Shown here: piece after piece, positions 51,972-61,064 of the stretch | Layout of the letters: each line of letters starts with the position of its first letter | Position numbering within the stretch: position 1 is the stretch's first letter | Assembly (NCBI GenBank): GCA_046052345.1 | Contig: JBJOMN010000051.1 | Location: 1 to 64,000 of the forward strand | Direction of reading: 5' to 3' | DNA: 64,000 nt | Source of the DNA: Pollutiaquabacter sp046052345 | GTDB taxonomy: Bacteria; Bacteroidota; Bacteroidia; AKYH767-A; 2013-40CM-41-45 | Notes under the pieces: generated by a model | The model's input: the letters and a program-made list of their open reading frames with translations, nothing else | Database searches by the model: none | Told to the model about the DNA's origin: nothing | Made by a program: the position numbers and the translations under genes

Positions 51972-52000
51972 AAACGCCCGTAAGTGGGTTACGGGCGTTT
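51972..52000. terminator. terminator after the beta-helix T9SS gene
   Basis: AAACGCCCGTAA (51972-51983) pairs perfectly with TTACGGGCGTTT (51989-52000) around a GTGGG loop. On the minus strand it is followed by TTTT. It lies 22 bases after the stop of the gene at 52023. Confidence 0.85.
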
Positions 52001-52022
52001 ATCAAATCGAAAGAGAGGTGCA

Positions 52023-55022
52023 TTAGCGATGCATCACCGAGAGTTGACGGTAGCAGGAGTATCCCTCACCGGAAACATGAAGGAGATATTGACCTTCAGA
52101 CCAATCCGAAGTCTCGATGACCGCCTGACTGCTGCGGGCGGCATCGACCTGCGAACGATAAACCTGGCGACCCTGAAGGTCCGTCACCGTCAACTCCGCA
52201 ATTCCCATGGAACGGATGAGTCCGCTGAGCGTGAAACGGGAAGAGGCGGGATTCGGGAAGAGGGTGACATCCTCTGTATTGATCTGCACAATTCCTACAG
52301 TGGAGTTCACTACAATCGTATCACTTGCTACGCAACCGTCCGCATTGGTGACGGTCACCCAATAGGTGCCGGCTGCGGTAACCGTGATGGACTGTCCGGT
52401 GGAACTATCGGACCAGAGATACGAAGTGAAGCCCGCGCCGGGATCCAAGAGCAGGCTGAAGGCGACACTGAAGGTGGTATCGGCAGGACCGATGTCAATG
52501 GTAAGCGGTGCAAGTGTCGTCACCTGCACAGGGATGCGGGCACTGGCACAAGTACCGTATCCGCAGCCGGTGAAGTTGGTAGAAAGTCCTGCATTCTGTG
52601 AACCGAAAGTATACGGTCCGCACGTCCAATCGCTGGCGTCATCGTGGTCTGCAGAACCCGTACGGCTGATGGCTTGTCCGTTGCCGCAGGCGATGGCACC
52701 GTCTCCGATCCACTGTGAACCGGGAGTGACGGTGAAGCCTGCCACATTGATGGACATGCCCTGCACATCCGCTGCGGTCCAGCCGAAGGCTACAAAATCC
52801 TGTACCTGTCCGTTCGCATCGATGATCATGATCCATCCGTTCTGATTGGGATTGAACAGCAGGTTGCTGCCCCAATAATTGTTAGAGGCGTTGTCCGTAC
52901 GGTACTGGATCTCTCCCGGCTGGAAGATTCCGAGGTCCCACGTTACGGTGTTGATCGTATTGATGGAAGAACCACCATCGCTGGCGACGACCTTCCAACC
53001 GGTAGCATCGAAGGCCAGACCCGAAATGTTCTGTATTTCGACATAGTCGCCGCTGGGAGGAGCAGGATCGTCCTGGGCGATTTCCGTGATACGGAGGCAG
53101 CCGCCGGCACCTTCCTGCCGTGTCTCCACCCAGAGGGTGGCATCAGCCGTCAGGTTCGGGTTGTAGGTGTTTCCGATGAATAAAGGGGTCTGAGAGGTAT
53201 CAGCGTCGAACCAGAAAGTCGTGAAACCGGAGTCGGTGGCTGCTTCGATTGTACCGCCGGGGCAGTACGTGAAGGTGGTAGTGGACGGAGGGTTGGGAAT
53301 CGCCAAGAAAGAGGCGGTTGCGGTCGCGGTATCGTTGGAATTATCCTGATCGCCGCTCAGGGTCGTGAAAATCACGAAATCCAGGGTGCCGCCGGCCACA
53401 GTATTCAGCGTCTGCGTGAATACCACCGTATCGGAAGTGCCTGGCGCCAACGGCCCGGCATAGGTTTCCGTGAGTGTGGCCGTTACCGCACCGGTCACCT
53501 CCACCGTAACGGGGATGTTGGACTGTGCATTACCGCCGAAGTTGCGGATGATGGCGACGACCGTAACGGCAGAGTCTCCGCAAGCGGTATTACGGGGTGC
53601 GATCAAGGAAACAGGACCGACATTATCCGCCAAAGGGGCGAACTCGTCCGCACCGATATCAGGAGCCACGGTATCACGGGGTTCTCCGTCGATATCAACG
53701 GTGATGCCGGCGATGGGCGTGCCGAAACCGTTCACGGTACCGGAAGTCGCATGAAGGTCGGAGGCGGATACATATTGCGGATCACCACTGACTGAGTGGA
53801 CATCGAAGGTAGAGGCCGTCTGCCAATCGGAAAGGGTCACGGCATTGGTGCCGTTCGCGGATCCGCAAGCAACGTCGCCGTCAAGGTCGTTGTAGTCGGA
53901 AGAAGCGATGCCGGCCAACATTCCGGAGCCGGTCGAGATGCCGAGCTTGGTGCTGGAGAAGATGTTGTTGTAAAGGTTGACGCCGCTGCTGACCGGAGAG
54001 AGCAGCGCGATGCCGGCCGCAGTAGACGCCGATCCGGCGGCATTGGTGGAGTTATAACTGATATCGAACTGGCCGGTGCATCCGTTCATCAGGATGCCGT
54101 AGGACGTGCTGGAGCTGCTCGCGTAAAAGAAATTGTTGAAGACGGAGGCTGGCTGGGATGCCGACGAGGTGACGGACGTCATCTGCAGCGCGTACGTGAG
54201 TCCGGAACCGCTGACTGCAGAGACCTTGTTGCCGGAGATGACAGCGCCCTGGTCTACGTTCGATACGTAGATGCCGATGAACTGCGATGAATTGGTGACG
54301 GAAATCACCGTGTTGTTCACCACCCTGGATCCGCGCTGGTCCTGCAAGTGGATGCCGCGGTTGCCGCAATCGAAAATCAGGTTGTTCTCGATGACATTGC
54401 GCGGCTCGTGGAAGGTCGCGTTGGCGCCGGCCAGATGGATGCCGTAGGATCCGCCCTGGAGGATGTTGTTCCGGATGGTGGTGATGGAGTCGACGCTGAT
54501 TCCGCCGGTGGGAGAAAAGATCAATGTCGCATTGTTGTTGGTAGCGGTCGTGAAGGGCCCGTTGATCAGACAGTTCTCCACGGTGATGCCGGTGGAGATG
54601 TTGTCGATACGCACCACGGTACCATAGGTGGTGGTACCTACGCGGCGCAGGGAGAGCTGACGGAAGGTGACCCAGTCCGCCCCGTAGATATTGATGAGAT
54701 AGTTGTCCGTCGTGGCGCTGCCGGTGGCATCGGAGAGAATCACGGACGTACTGTCGCCGTTCTCCGCCTGGAAAGTGACGGTATTGACAGGAGAAGTTCC
54801 GGTGATGGCGGTCAGTGTGACCTTCCCGGTATAGGTTCCGGGACGGATGTTGAAGATGACCGGACCGGCGACACCCTGCGATACGACGGCAGTGGCGGCG
54901 GCGGCAGGAGTGGCGTAATCCGGTAAGGTACCGCCCACGGTGTAAGTACCGGAAAGTGCCGCGTTCGCTGCGGTGGCAGCCAACAGCGACAGGCAAACGA
55001 ATAGTGTGTAGAACTTCCTCAT
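52023..55022 (-). CDS. secreted beta-helix/lamin-tail protein with T9SS type A sorting domain
   Basis: A 999-residue exported protein. A signal peptide (about 1-21) is followed by a right-handed parallel beta-helix (about 55-460) with repeated NN-I/V units and a closing APDIGADEF motif. Next come a CARDB-like domain (about 465-575), a lamin-tail domain (about 642-815, starting LRITEIAQDDPAPPSGDYVEI), an Ig/PKD-like domain (about 835-905, SYLWSDSSTG) and a T9SS type A signal (about 920-999, LFPNPASSRF and LQGRQVY). Beta-helix proteins often bind or cleave polysaccharides, but no catalytic triad is evident. It is monocistronic, with a terminator at 51972-52000. Confidence 0.92.
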   Translation of the reverse strand: MRKFYTLFVCLSLLAATAANAALSGTYTVGGTLPDYATPAAAATAVVSQGVAGPVIFNIRPGTYTGKVTLTAITGTSPVNTVTFQAENGDSTSVILSDATGSATTDNYLINIYGADWVTFRQLSLRRVGTTTYGTVVRIDNISTGITVENCLINGPFTTATNNNATLIFSPTGGISVDSITTIRNNILQGGSYGIHLAGANATFHEPRNVIENNLIFDCGNRGIHLQDQRGSRVVNNTVISVTNSSQFIGIYVSNVDQGAVISGNKVSAVSGSGLTYALQMTSVTSSASQPASVFNNFFYASSSSTSYGILMNGCTGQFDISYNSTNAAGSASTAAGIALLSPVSSGVNLYNNIFSSTKLGISTGSGMLAGIASSDYNDLDGDVACGSANGTNAVTLSDWQTASTFDVHSVSGDPQYVSASDLHATSGTVNGFGTPIAGITVDIDGEPRDTVAPDIGADEFAPLADNVGPVSLIAPRNTACGDSAVTVVAIIRNFGGNAQSNIPVTVEVTGAVTATLTETYAGPLAPGTSDTVVFTQTLNTVAGGTLDFVIFTTLSGDQDNSNDTATATASFLAIPNPPSTTTFTYCPGGTIEAATDSGFTTFWFDADTSQTPLFIGNTYNPNLTADATLWVETRQEGAGGCLRITEIAQDDPAPPSGDYVEIQNISGLAFDATGWKVVASDGGSSINTINTVTWDLGIFQPGEIQYRTDNASNNYWGSNLLFNPNQNGWIMIIDANGQVQDFVAFGWTAADVQGMSINVAGFTVTPGSQWIGDGAIACGNGQAISRTGSADHDDASDWTCGPYTFGSQNAGLSTNFTGCGYGTCASARIPVQVTTLAPLTIDIGPADTTFSVAFSLLLDPGAGFTSYLWSDSSTGQSITVTAAGTYWVTVTNADGCVASDTIVVNSTVGIVQINTEDVTLFPNPASSRFTLSGLIRSMGIAELTVTDLQGRQVYRSQVDAARSSQAVIETSDWSEGQYLLHVSGEGYSCYRQLSVMHR

Positions 55023-55144
55023 GTCAGGTTGGATTTGAAAGGATAGGCGCTAAAATTAGGCAATTCACCGCAGGTTTGAAAAAAGTGAATGTAACCCGCC
55101 GGCAGAGGAAATAAATCAAACCATTGAAAAAGGTATTTGAATGA

Positions 55145-55166
55145 AAAAGCCCCTTTCGGGGCTTTT
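55145..55166 (-). terminator. intrinsic terminator after the outer-membrane barrel gene
   Basis: AAAAGCCCC and GGGGCTTTT form a 9-bp stem around a TTTC loop. On the minus strand it is followed by a T. It lies 21 bases after the stop at 55188. Confidence 0.85.
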
Positions 55167-55187
55167 AGCAGGCATTGAAAACCGGCC

Positions 55188-55769
55188 TCAGAGATGGAAA
55201 GCAGCCCCGATTTTCATGTAGGAAAGATCATAACCCAGCTCGGCGAACGCAGCCACTTTCGGAGTGAAATAGTAGCGTCCACCGACGACCAGACCCAGAC
55301 CCACCCCGCTGCTCAGGTTGTTAGTCACCCGGAAAGCATCCTGGCTGTATATGCCGGTGCCGTTGAAGCTGTAGGAATAATTGACATACCCTAGCTGCAA
55401 AGCGCCGTAGACATCATACTCTCCGCCTACAAGGATATCGGGATGCCATGTTCCCCTCAGGCCTACGTACGTGGCGCTCCACCGCTGGTCGTAAGTACCG
55501 AAGGCATTCGACTCGCTGAAGGTGGCCCCTTGAAAGCTGATCACACCTCCTATGCCAAATGTGCCCGGGCCGAGTTCGCGCAGACCATGCTCGTAACTCA
55601 CATGCATGACCGGCGTGGTAGTGGCGCTGGAAACATATCCGATACTGTATCCGAAGCCGACACCCGCATTCAGCACGTTGGCACCGACTTTATAGGCTTG
55701 GGCAACGGATACGGCATGTTGAACGATGAATACCGAAACAAGCAGAACGATTTTGTAGAACCTTTTCAT
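55188..55769 (-). CDS. outer-membrane beta-barrel protein, small
   Basis: A 193-residue protein with a signal peptide (about 1-25, ending before QAYKVGAN). Alternating beta strands end in a C-terminal barrel strand (AELGYDLSYMKIGAAFHL). The size suits an eight-stranded OmpA/OprF-like or OmpW-like barrel. There is no plug or peptidoglycan-binding domain, so a structural or adhesion role is more likely than transport, and the function is unknown. It is monocistronic and divergent from the DEAD-box helicase, with a terminator at 55145-55166. Confidence 0.83.
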   Translation of the reverse strand: MKRFYKIVLLVSVFIVQHAVSVAQAYKVGANVLNAGVGFGYSIGYVSSATTTPVMHVSYEHGLRELGPGTFGIGGVISFQGATFSESNAFGTYDQRWSATYVGLRGTWHPDILVGGEYDVYGALQLGYVNYSYSFNGTGIYSQDAFRVTNNLSSGVGLGLVVGGRYYFTPKVAAFAELGYDLSYMKIGAAFHL

Positions 55770-55911
55770 TGTATGATTAATATTGTTTTGTTTGACAGGA
55801 CAAGGTTACGGCATTTGATCACTTCATCCGCACTTGTTGCAATGGGTTTTCGAACACGGGCTGCTCCGGGAAGTGCTTCGGAAAGAGTTAGGATACTCCA
55901 CGCAAAATCAC

Positions 55912-55919
55912 TACCTTTG
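55912..55919 (+). promoter_or_regulatory. -7 promoter element for the DEAD-box helicase
   Basis: TACCTTTG is an exact match to TAnnTTTG. The predicted start near 55926 leaves an unusually long leader of about 128 bases before the ATG at 56054. No TTG is seen at the -33 spacing. Confidence 0.6.
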
Positions 55920-55933
55920 CAGTGAAAAGTCCT

Positions 55934-55970
55934 GGACGCCTTCTTCAGGTGTCCGTACGGCAGTGCCGTA
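55934..55970 (+). other. tandem hairpins in the helicase 5' leader
   Basis: Two adjacent stem-loops occur near the predicted 5' end. The first is a 7-bp stem (55934-55940 with 55948-55954, one G-U pair) around a 7-base loop. The second is a perfect 6-bp stem, TACGGC with GCCGTA (55956-55961, 55965-55970), around AGT. There is no T tract. They may be targets for autoregulation by the helicase. Confidence 0.45.
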
Positions 55971-56053
55971 ATTTCCCTCTTTTTCAGGTCATATGCCACC
56001 AACGGATCGGTCGATATCGCCTGTCTTCATCCGTACCGATCCCCACCTTATCA

Positions 56054-57289
56054 ATGAGTTTTAAAGACCTCGGGCTAATCGAACCGCTGTACCGTGCCCT
56101 GCAGCAAAAAGGCTACACCTCGCCAACCCCCATTCAGGAAAAATCAATCCCCAGTCTGCTTCGTCGTAAGGACCTGTTCGGCTGCGCCCAGACCGGAACA
56201 GGCAAGACGGCCGCATTCGCCCTCCCCATTCTGCAACTCATGCACGAGGACGGGGACCACGCCAAACAACCCTACGTGCATGCCCTTATCCTCGCCCCTA
56301 CCCGCGAACTGGCTTTGCAGATCAACGAAAGCTTCGACGCTTACGGCAAGAATCTGGGGTTGCGAAACGCCGTCATTTTCGGCGGCGTCTCCCAGCAACC
56401 GCAGGAGGCTGCGCTTCGCAAAGGTGTCGACATCCTTGTAGCCACCCCCGGACGACTGCTGGACCTGATGCAGCAGGGACTGGTAAAACTGGACCGTGTC
56501 CGTTATTTCGTACTTGACGAAGCCGACCGGATGCTCGACATGGGCTTCATCCACGACATCCGGAAAATCCTGGCCAAACTGCCGGAACGGAAACAGACGT
56601 TTTTCTTCTCGGCGACTGTCCCGGCGGAGATCCGTTCGATGGCTGACGGTCTGCTAAAGGAGCCGATGAGCGTGAACGTCACGCCCGTATCGACGCCGGC
56701 CGAGACCGTCCGCCAGTTCGTATACCATGTCCCAAAAGAACAAAAGCGCTTCCTGCTGAAGAGAGTGATCGAGGACGAGGAAATCGAACACGTACTCGTC
56801 TTCACCCGCACCAAACGCGGCGCCGATCGCGTCGCCCGCGACCTCACCAAGAGCGGTATCAAAGCGGAATCCATCCACGGCGACAAGTCGCAGGGCGCAC
56901 GCCAGCGTGCACTGCAAGGATTCAAAGACCGCACGGTCCGTGTGCTGGTGGCCACCGATATCGCCGCACGCGGCATCGACGTGGCCCAGCTTTCCCACGT
57001 CATCAATTTCGAGATTCCTGAGGTGGCGGAAACCTACGTGCATCGCATCGGACGTACCGGACGTGCCGGAAGTTCGGGCGTCGCCATCACCTTCTGCTCT
57101 CCGGATGAATCCGATTACCTCAAGGATGTACAAAAGCTGATTCGCAAGGACCTGAAAGTGCTTGCACTGCCGGACCTGCCACCGGCTCCTCCGCGCGTCG
57201 CACCGCCTGTCCAAAGTACGCCGCCGGCCCGTACCTCCGGAGGCACCCCCCGCGGTAACGGAAGAAGGAACGACCGTCGCAGACGCTGA
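56054..57289 (+). CDS. DEAD-box ATP-dependent RNA helicase (RhlE-like)
   Basis: A 411-residue RNA helicase. The Q motif (YTSPTPIQEKSIP, about 21-33), motif I AQTGTGKT (45-52), motif II DEAD in VLDEADRMLDMGF (near 153-165), SAT (near 188-190) and motif VI HRIGRTGRAG (near 325-335) are all present. A basic, proline-rich tail of about 40 residues ends in RRNDRRRR and may add RNA binding. RhlE-type helicases act in ribosome assembly and RNA turnover, often at low temperature. The ATG at 56054 starts the family homology, and upstream in-frame sequence is leader RNA. Confidence 0.96.
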   Translation: MSFKDLGLIEPLYRALQQKGYTSPTPIQEKSIPSLLRRKDLFGCAQTGTGKTAAFALPILQLMHEDGDHAKQPYVHALILAPTRELALQINESFDAYGKNLGLRNAVIFGGVSQQPQEAALRKGVDILVATPGRLLDLMQQGLVKLDRVRYFVLDEADRMLDMGFIHDIRKILAKLPERKQTFFFSATVPAEIRSMADGLLKEPMSVNVTPVSTPAETVRQFVYHVPKEQKRFLLKRVIEDEEIEHVLVFTRTKRGADRVARDLTKSGIKAESIHGDKSQGARQRALQGFKDRTVRVLVATDIAARGIDVAQLSHVINFEIPEVAETYVHRIGRTGRAGSSGVAITFCSPDESDYLKDVQKLIRKDLKVLALPDLPPAPPRVAPPVQSTPPARTSGGTPRGNGRRNDRRRR

Positions 57290-57332
57290 GTCCCCGTTTG
57301 CATGAATTGCGGCGCCGCCGTACATTCAACCG

Positions 57333-58160
57333 ATGAATCCACTGAAGGAACAGTTTCACCGGAACGGATACCTGGTGCTTGAAGATTTCTTTTCTGCAGC
57401 CGACTGCGATGCGCTGATGCAACGCGGCCGTGAACTGGCCGAAGGATACGATTACAAAGGCCATCCCTCCGTCTTCCAAACCTCCGACCAGACAAAGACT
57501 TCCGACGACTATTTCCTCGACTCGGGATCGAATATCTCATACTTCTTCGAGAAGGACGCTTTTGACGAATCGGGAAAGCTCAAAGGCGATCTCTTCCACT
57601 CGCTGAACAAGATCGGCCATGCCCTGCACGACCTGGATCCGATATTCAATGCTTTCACCAGGGCTCCGCAGATGAAACAGCTGGCCGCCGAGCTCGGTCT
57701 CGACGACTTTCTGATCATTCAAAGCATGCTCATCCTGAAACATGCCCGCATCGGCGGCGTGGTGGATGTGCACCAGGACTCGACCTTCTTGTACACGGAA
57801 CCGGATTCGTGCATCGGTTTCTGGTTCGCCCTCGAAGATGCCAACGTAGAAAACGGTTGCATGTGGGCGAAACCGGGCGGTCACAAGACAACCCTGCGTT
57901 CCAAGTTCCAACGCAAAGCCGGAGGAGGAACCGAGTTCGTCGTGTTCGACGAGACGCCTTTCGATACCGAAGGCATGGTCCCGCTCGAGGTAAGGAAAGG
58001 GACCTGCATCGTTCTCGACGGAAAGCTTCCGCATTACAGTCTGCCGAACACCAGCGGAAAATCCCGCCAGGCATATGCCATCCATACCATCGACCGCACG
58101 AAAAATTATCCTGCGGAAAACTGGCTCCAAAGGGATTTTTCAGGCGTCAAAGGTTTTTGA
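57333..58160 (+). CDS. phytanoyl-CoA dioxygenase (PhyH) family protein
   Basis: A 275-residue iron(II)/2-oxoglutarate oxygenase. The facial triad is H147-x-D149 (VDVHQDSTF) and H234 (LPHYSLPN), with R246 in SGKSRQAYAIH a likely 2-oxoglutarate anchor. IGFWFALEDANVENGCMW between them is the typical PhyH middle segment. It hydroxylates an unknown small molecule. It lies 44 bases after the helicase gene and 66 bases before an alpha-L-fucosidase, but no functional link is obvious. Confidence 0.9.
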   Translation: MNPLKEQFHRNGYLVLEDFFSAADCDALMQRGRELAEGYDYKGHPSVFQTSDQTKTSDDYFLDSGSNISYFFEKDAFDESGKLKGDLFHSLNKIGHALHDLDPIFNAFTRAPQMKQLAAELGLDDFLIIQSMLILKHARIGGVVDVHQDSTFLYTEPDSCIGFWFALEDANVENGCMWAKPGGHKTTLRSKFQRKAGGGTEFVVFDETPFDTEGMVPLEVRKGTCIVLDGKLPHYSLPNTSGKSRQAYAIHTIDRTKNYPAENWLQRDFSGVKGF

Positions 58161-58226
58161 ACTTCTTCCTCTCGTATCGCTGCGTTTTTTTGCAGCGCCG
58201 CAGATAGTACAGCGATCCGATCAGCC

Positions 58227-59657
58227 ATGAAAAAAATCCTCCTCTTCCTCCTGCTTTCTCAGACCGCCTTCGCAAGTGAGCCTTCCCGTTACGTGCAGGA
58301 TCCAGATACGGCCATCCAACGCCGCATCGAAGATTGGAAAGACCTGAAGTTCGGACTACTCATGCACTGGGGCGCATACAGCCAGTGGAACATCGTGGAG
58401 AGCTGGAGCATCTGCCCGGAAGATCTGAGCTGGGCCACCGGCGCGAGGAAGAAGGAATTCGGTGATGATTACTTCAATTATCGCAAGACCTATGAGAACC
58501 TGAAGTCGACGTTCAATCCTGTCAACTTCGATCCCGGCAAATGGGCCGAGGCTGCAAAAGCGGCAGGCATGCGTTACGTGGTCTTCACCACCAAGCATCA
58601 CGACGGTTTCTGCATGTGGGATACGAAGTACACAGATTACAAGATTACCGATCCGGGTTGTCCGTTTTCAAAAGACCCGCGCGCGGACGTTACCAAAGGA
58701 ATCTTCGATGCTTTCCGTCAACGCGGCTTCTGGACCGGGGCTTATTTTTCAAAGCCCGACTGGCATTCGGATTTCTACTGGTGGAAGAAATTCCCGCCGG
58801 TCGACCGTAATGCGAATTATTCGATCGTCAAATACCCGGAGCAGTGGAAGCAGTTCGTCGACTACACGCACCGACAGATCGGCGAGCTGATGAACAACTA
58901 TGGGAAGGTGGACATCCTCTGGCTGGACGGCGGCTGGGTGCGGAAGAAAACCGATGAGGACGTTACGGAGACATTAACCGAAATCTACGAAGGCAGCCGA
59001 TGGGCGCGCAATCCGCAAAGCCAGGACATCGACCTGCCGGGACTGGTACGTGAATCGCGCAAGTTGCAGCCCGGCCTCATCGTAGTGGACCGCGACGTGC
59101 CCGGACCTTACCAGAATTATCTCACCCCGGAGCAACAGATTCCGGATACTGTTCTGCCCTATCCCTGGGAGACTTGCATGACCATGGGCGGAAGCTGGAG
59201 TTACGTCGCCACCGACAAGTACAAACCCTCCGACGAGCTGGTAGAGAAACTGGTGGATGTCGTCAGCAAAGGAGGGAACTTCCTTTTGAACATCGGCCCG
59301 AGCCCGACCGGAGAGTTCGCTCCTGATGCGTATGCACGGCTTTCCGATCTGTCGTCGTGGATGAAAAAAAACGGTTCGGCCATTTACGGTACGCGGCCAA
59401 ATAGTCCTTTCAAGGAAGGAGACCGAATACGGTTTACGCGTTCCAAGGATGGAAAGCAAGTGTTCGTATTCCTGTTCGACGACTACAGCGGTGCCGTCGA
59501 ACTGAAGTCCGTGCCGTATGCTCCCGGAATGAAAGTGACTGCTTTGGCGGGAAACAAACGCTGCCGGGTGGAGAAAAGTGCTGTCGGAATCCGCATTGTC
59601 ACGCTTTCCGACCTGCCCGGCGAGAGGTTCGTCCGTGTCTATCGGATCGACCTTTGA
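58227..59657 (+). CDS. alpha-L-fucosidase, glycoside hydrolase family 29
   Basis: A secreted 476-residue enzyme that releases terminal L-fucose. A signal peptide (about 1-17) precedes the GH29 barrel. This shows the HWG motif (47-49), the WAEAAKAAGMRYVVFTTKHHDGF block (about 106-128) and nucleophile D234 in DILWLDGGW. The C-terminal beta domain is about 100 residues. The acid/base residue is not conserved in GH29 and cannot be named. There is no T9SS signal, so it is probably periplasmic. No SusC/SusD-like uptake genes are nearby, so this is not a classical polysaccharide utilisation locus. It converges on the aminotransferase gene with nine bases between. Confidence 0.94.
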   Translation: MKKILLFLLLSQTAFASEPSRYVQDPDTAIQRRIEDWKDLKFGLLMHWGAYSQWNIVESWSICPEDLSWATGARKKEFGDDYFNYRKTYENLKSTFNPVNFDPGKWAEAAKAAGMRYVVFTTKHHDGFCMWDTKYTDYKITDPGCPFSKDPRADVTKGIFDAFRQRGFWTGAYFSKPDWHSDFYWWKKFPPVDRNANYSIVKYPEQWKQFVDYTHRQIGELMNNYGKVDILWLDGGWVRKKTDEDVTETLTEIYEGSRWARNPQSQDIDLPGLVRESRKLQPGLIVVDRDVPGPYQNYLTPEQQIPDTVLPYPWETCMTMGGSWSYVATDKYKPSDELVEKLVDVVSKGGNFLLNIGPSPTGEFAPDAYARLSDLSSWMKKNGSAIYGTRPNSPFKEGDRIRFTRSKDGKQVFVFLFDDYSGAVELKSVPYAPGMKVTALAGNKRCRVEKSAVGIRIVTLSDLPGERFVRVYRIDL

Positions 59658-59666
59658 TTTCGTGTT

Positions 59667-61028
59667 TCAATTACAGTGGCTGTCTACCAGGCTTATCGCC
59701 TTTGAAATTATTTCCAGCCCTTCGTCGATCTGGTCCTTGGTGATAGTCAGCGGGGGAGCGATGAAGACATAATTCCATCGCACGAACGTGTACATGCCTA
59801 ATTCACGGATTTTTGCGGCGACGGGATTCATAAGCGCCACTTCAGCAGGTTTCCCGTTCCATACCGCCATGGGTTCCTTGGTGCCACGGTTTTTGACCAG
59901 CTCGATGCAACCCAGCAATCCGGTGTTCCTGAAATCCCCGATGGAAGGATGCTTCTGCTTCATTTCTTCCACGCACTGCTCAACGTACTTTCCCATACGT
60001 GCCGCATTCTCGATCAATCCTTCTTCTTCGTAGATCTTCAGTACCTCGACTCCTGCGGCACAGGCAACTGCATGTGCGGAATAGGTAAGGCCGAGCATGA
60101 GCGGACGGTCATCGAAATGGTGAGCAAGCTTGTCACTGACAATGACGCCTCCGAGCGGAATATATCCGGCCGTGACACCCTTCGCAAAACACAACATGTC
60201 CGGCACCACCCCGAAATGATCGACACCGAACCACTTTCCGGTGCGTCCGAATCCGCTCATGACTTCATCGGCGATCAGCAGGATGCCGTGCTTGTCGCAG
60301 ATCTGCCGGAGACGTTGCCAGTAATCGGGCGGATACTTGATGCAACCGGACGAACCGGATTCACCCTCCATCAGTATGGCGGCGATATTCTCCGGTCCCT
60401 CGAATTCAATGACCCGTTCCAGGTGAGAGACACATTCGCGGGCGCATGAATCCGGATGCTGCGACCAAGAACATCGGTAACAGAAAGCGTCCTCGACATG
60501 TACGATGTTGGGTACCTGTTGGGAATCCGCCGCAAGTTTGCGAGGGTCCCCGCCTGCCGACATCGCGCCATAGGTCGCCCCATGATAGGAACGGTAACGC
60601 GTAATGATCTTGTGGCGCCCCGTATACATGCGTGCCAGCTTGATGGCATTCTCGATCGCCTCGGCCCCGCCGAGCGTGAACAGCGTCTTATTCAGATTTC
60701 CGGGAGCGATCTCAGCGAGTTTTTTTCCTAACTCACCGCGAGCCTTCGTGGTGCAGGAAGGCGTCACATAACTCACTTCCGACATCTGTCGGGCGACCGC
60801 CGCTGCGACACGCGGGTGACCGTGACCGATGTTCACATTCATGAGCTGCGAGGAGAAATCGATATACCGCTTCCCGTCATAATCATACAGGTAGACTCCT
60901 TCCGCGCGCCGGACCTGGATAGGATTGTTTCCGGCCTGTTTCGACCAGGAAAACAAGGTGTGTTCCAGGTTGTTCTTCAGGATTTCCTGCTTCTCGCTGT
61001 CGGTGAGGAGTTCGTGTTCTCTCATCAT
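59667..61028 (-). CDS. class III aminotransferase, probable beta-alanine transaminase
   Basis: A PLP enzyme of 453 residues. The PLP lysine is K283 in CFAKGVTAGYIPLGG, preceded by the aspartate in ADEVMSGFGRTGKWF. The omega-transaminase family includes beta-alanine-, taurine- and 4-aminobutyrate-pyruvate transaminases. The context of the downstream and upstream pyrimidine-catabolic genes makes beta-alanine (from uracil) or 3-aminoisobutyrate (from thymine) the most likely amino donor. The product would be malonate or methylmalonate semialdehyde, the substrate of the enzyme encoded 36 bases upstream. It is the last gene of the operon in the window. ATGs at 61028 and 61025 are equivalent. Confidence 0.87.
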   Translation of the reverse strand: MMREHELLTDSEKQEILKNNLEHTLFSWSKQAGNNPIQVRRAEGVYLYDYDGKRYIDFSSQLMNVNIGHGHPRVAAAVARQMSEVSYVTPSCTTKARGELGKKLAEIAPGNLNKTLFTLGGAEAIENAIKLARMYTGRHKIITRYRSYHGATYGAMSAGGDPRKLAADSQQVPNIVHVEDAFCYRCSWSQHPDSCARECVSHLERVIEFEGPENIAAILMEGESGSSGCIKYPPDYWQRLRQICDKHGILLIADEVMSGFGRTGKWFGVDHFGVVPDMLCFAKGVTAGYIPLGGVIVSDKLAHHFDDRPLMLGLTYSAHAVACAAGVEVLKIYEEEGLIENAARMGKYVEQCVEEMKQKHPSIGDFRNTGLLGCIELVKNRGTKEPMAVWNGKPAEVALMNPVAAKIRELGMYTFVRWNYVFIAPPLTITKDQIDEGLEIISKAISLVDSHCN

Positions 61029-61064
61029 ACTTTACTTTTATAAAGAATCCGGTATTTCAGTTGG

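Noticed and set aside
53796..54926. Plus-strand frames inside the beta-helix T9SS gene.
   Set aside because: They are antisense to a long gene with clear domains, and their Gly/Asp/Val-rich translations reflect the repeat strands of the sense protein.
58178..58197. Hairpin CGCTGC/GCAGCG before the fucosidase gene as a terminator.
   Set aside because: The T run is in the loop and not after the stem, so it does not fit an intrinsic terminator, and the stem is short.
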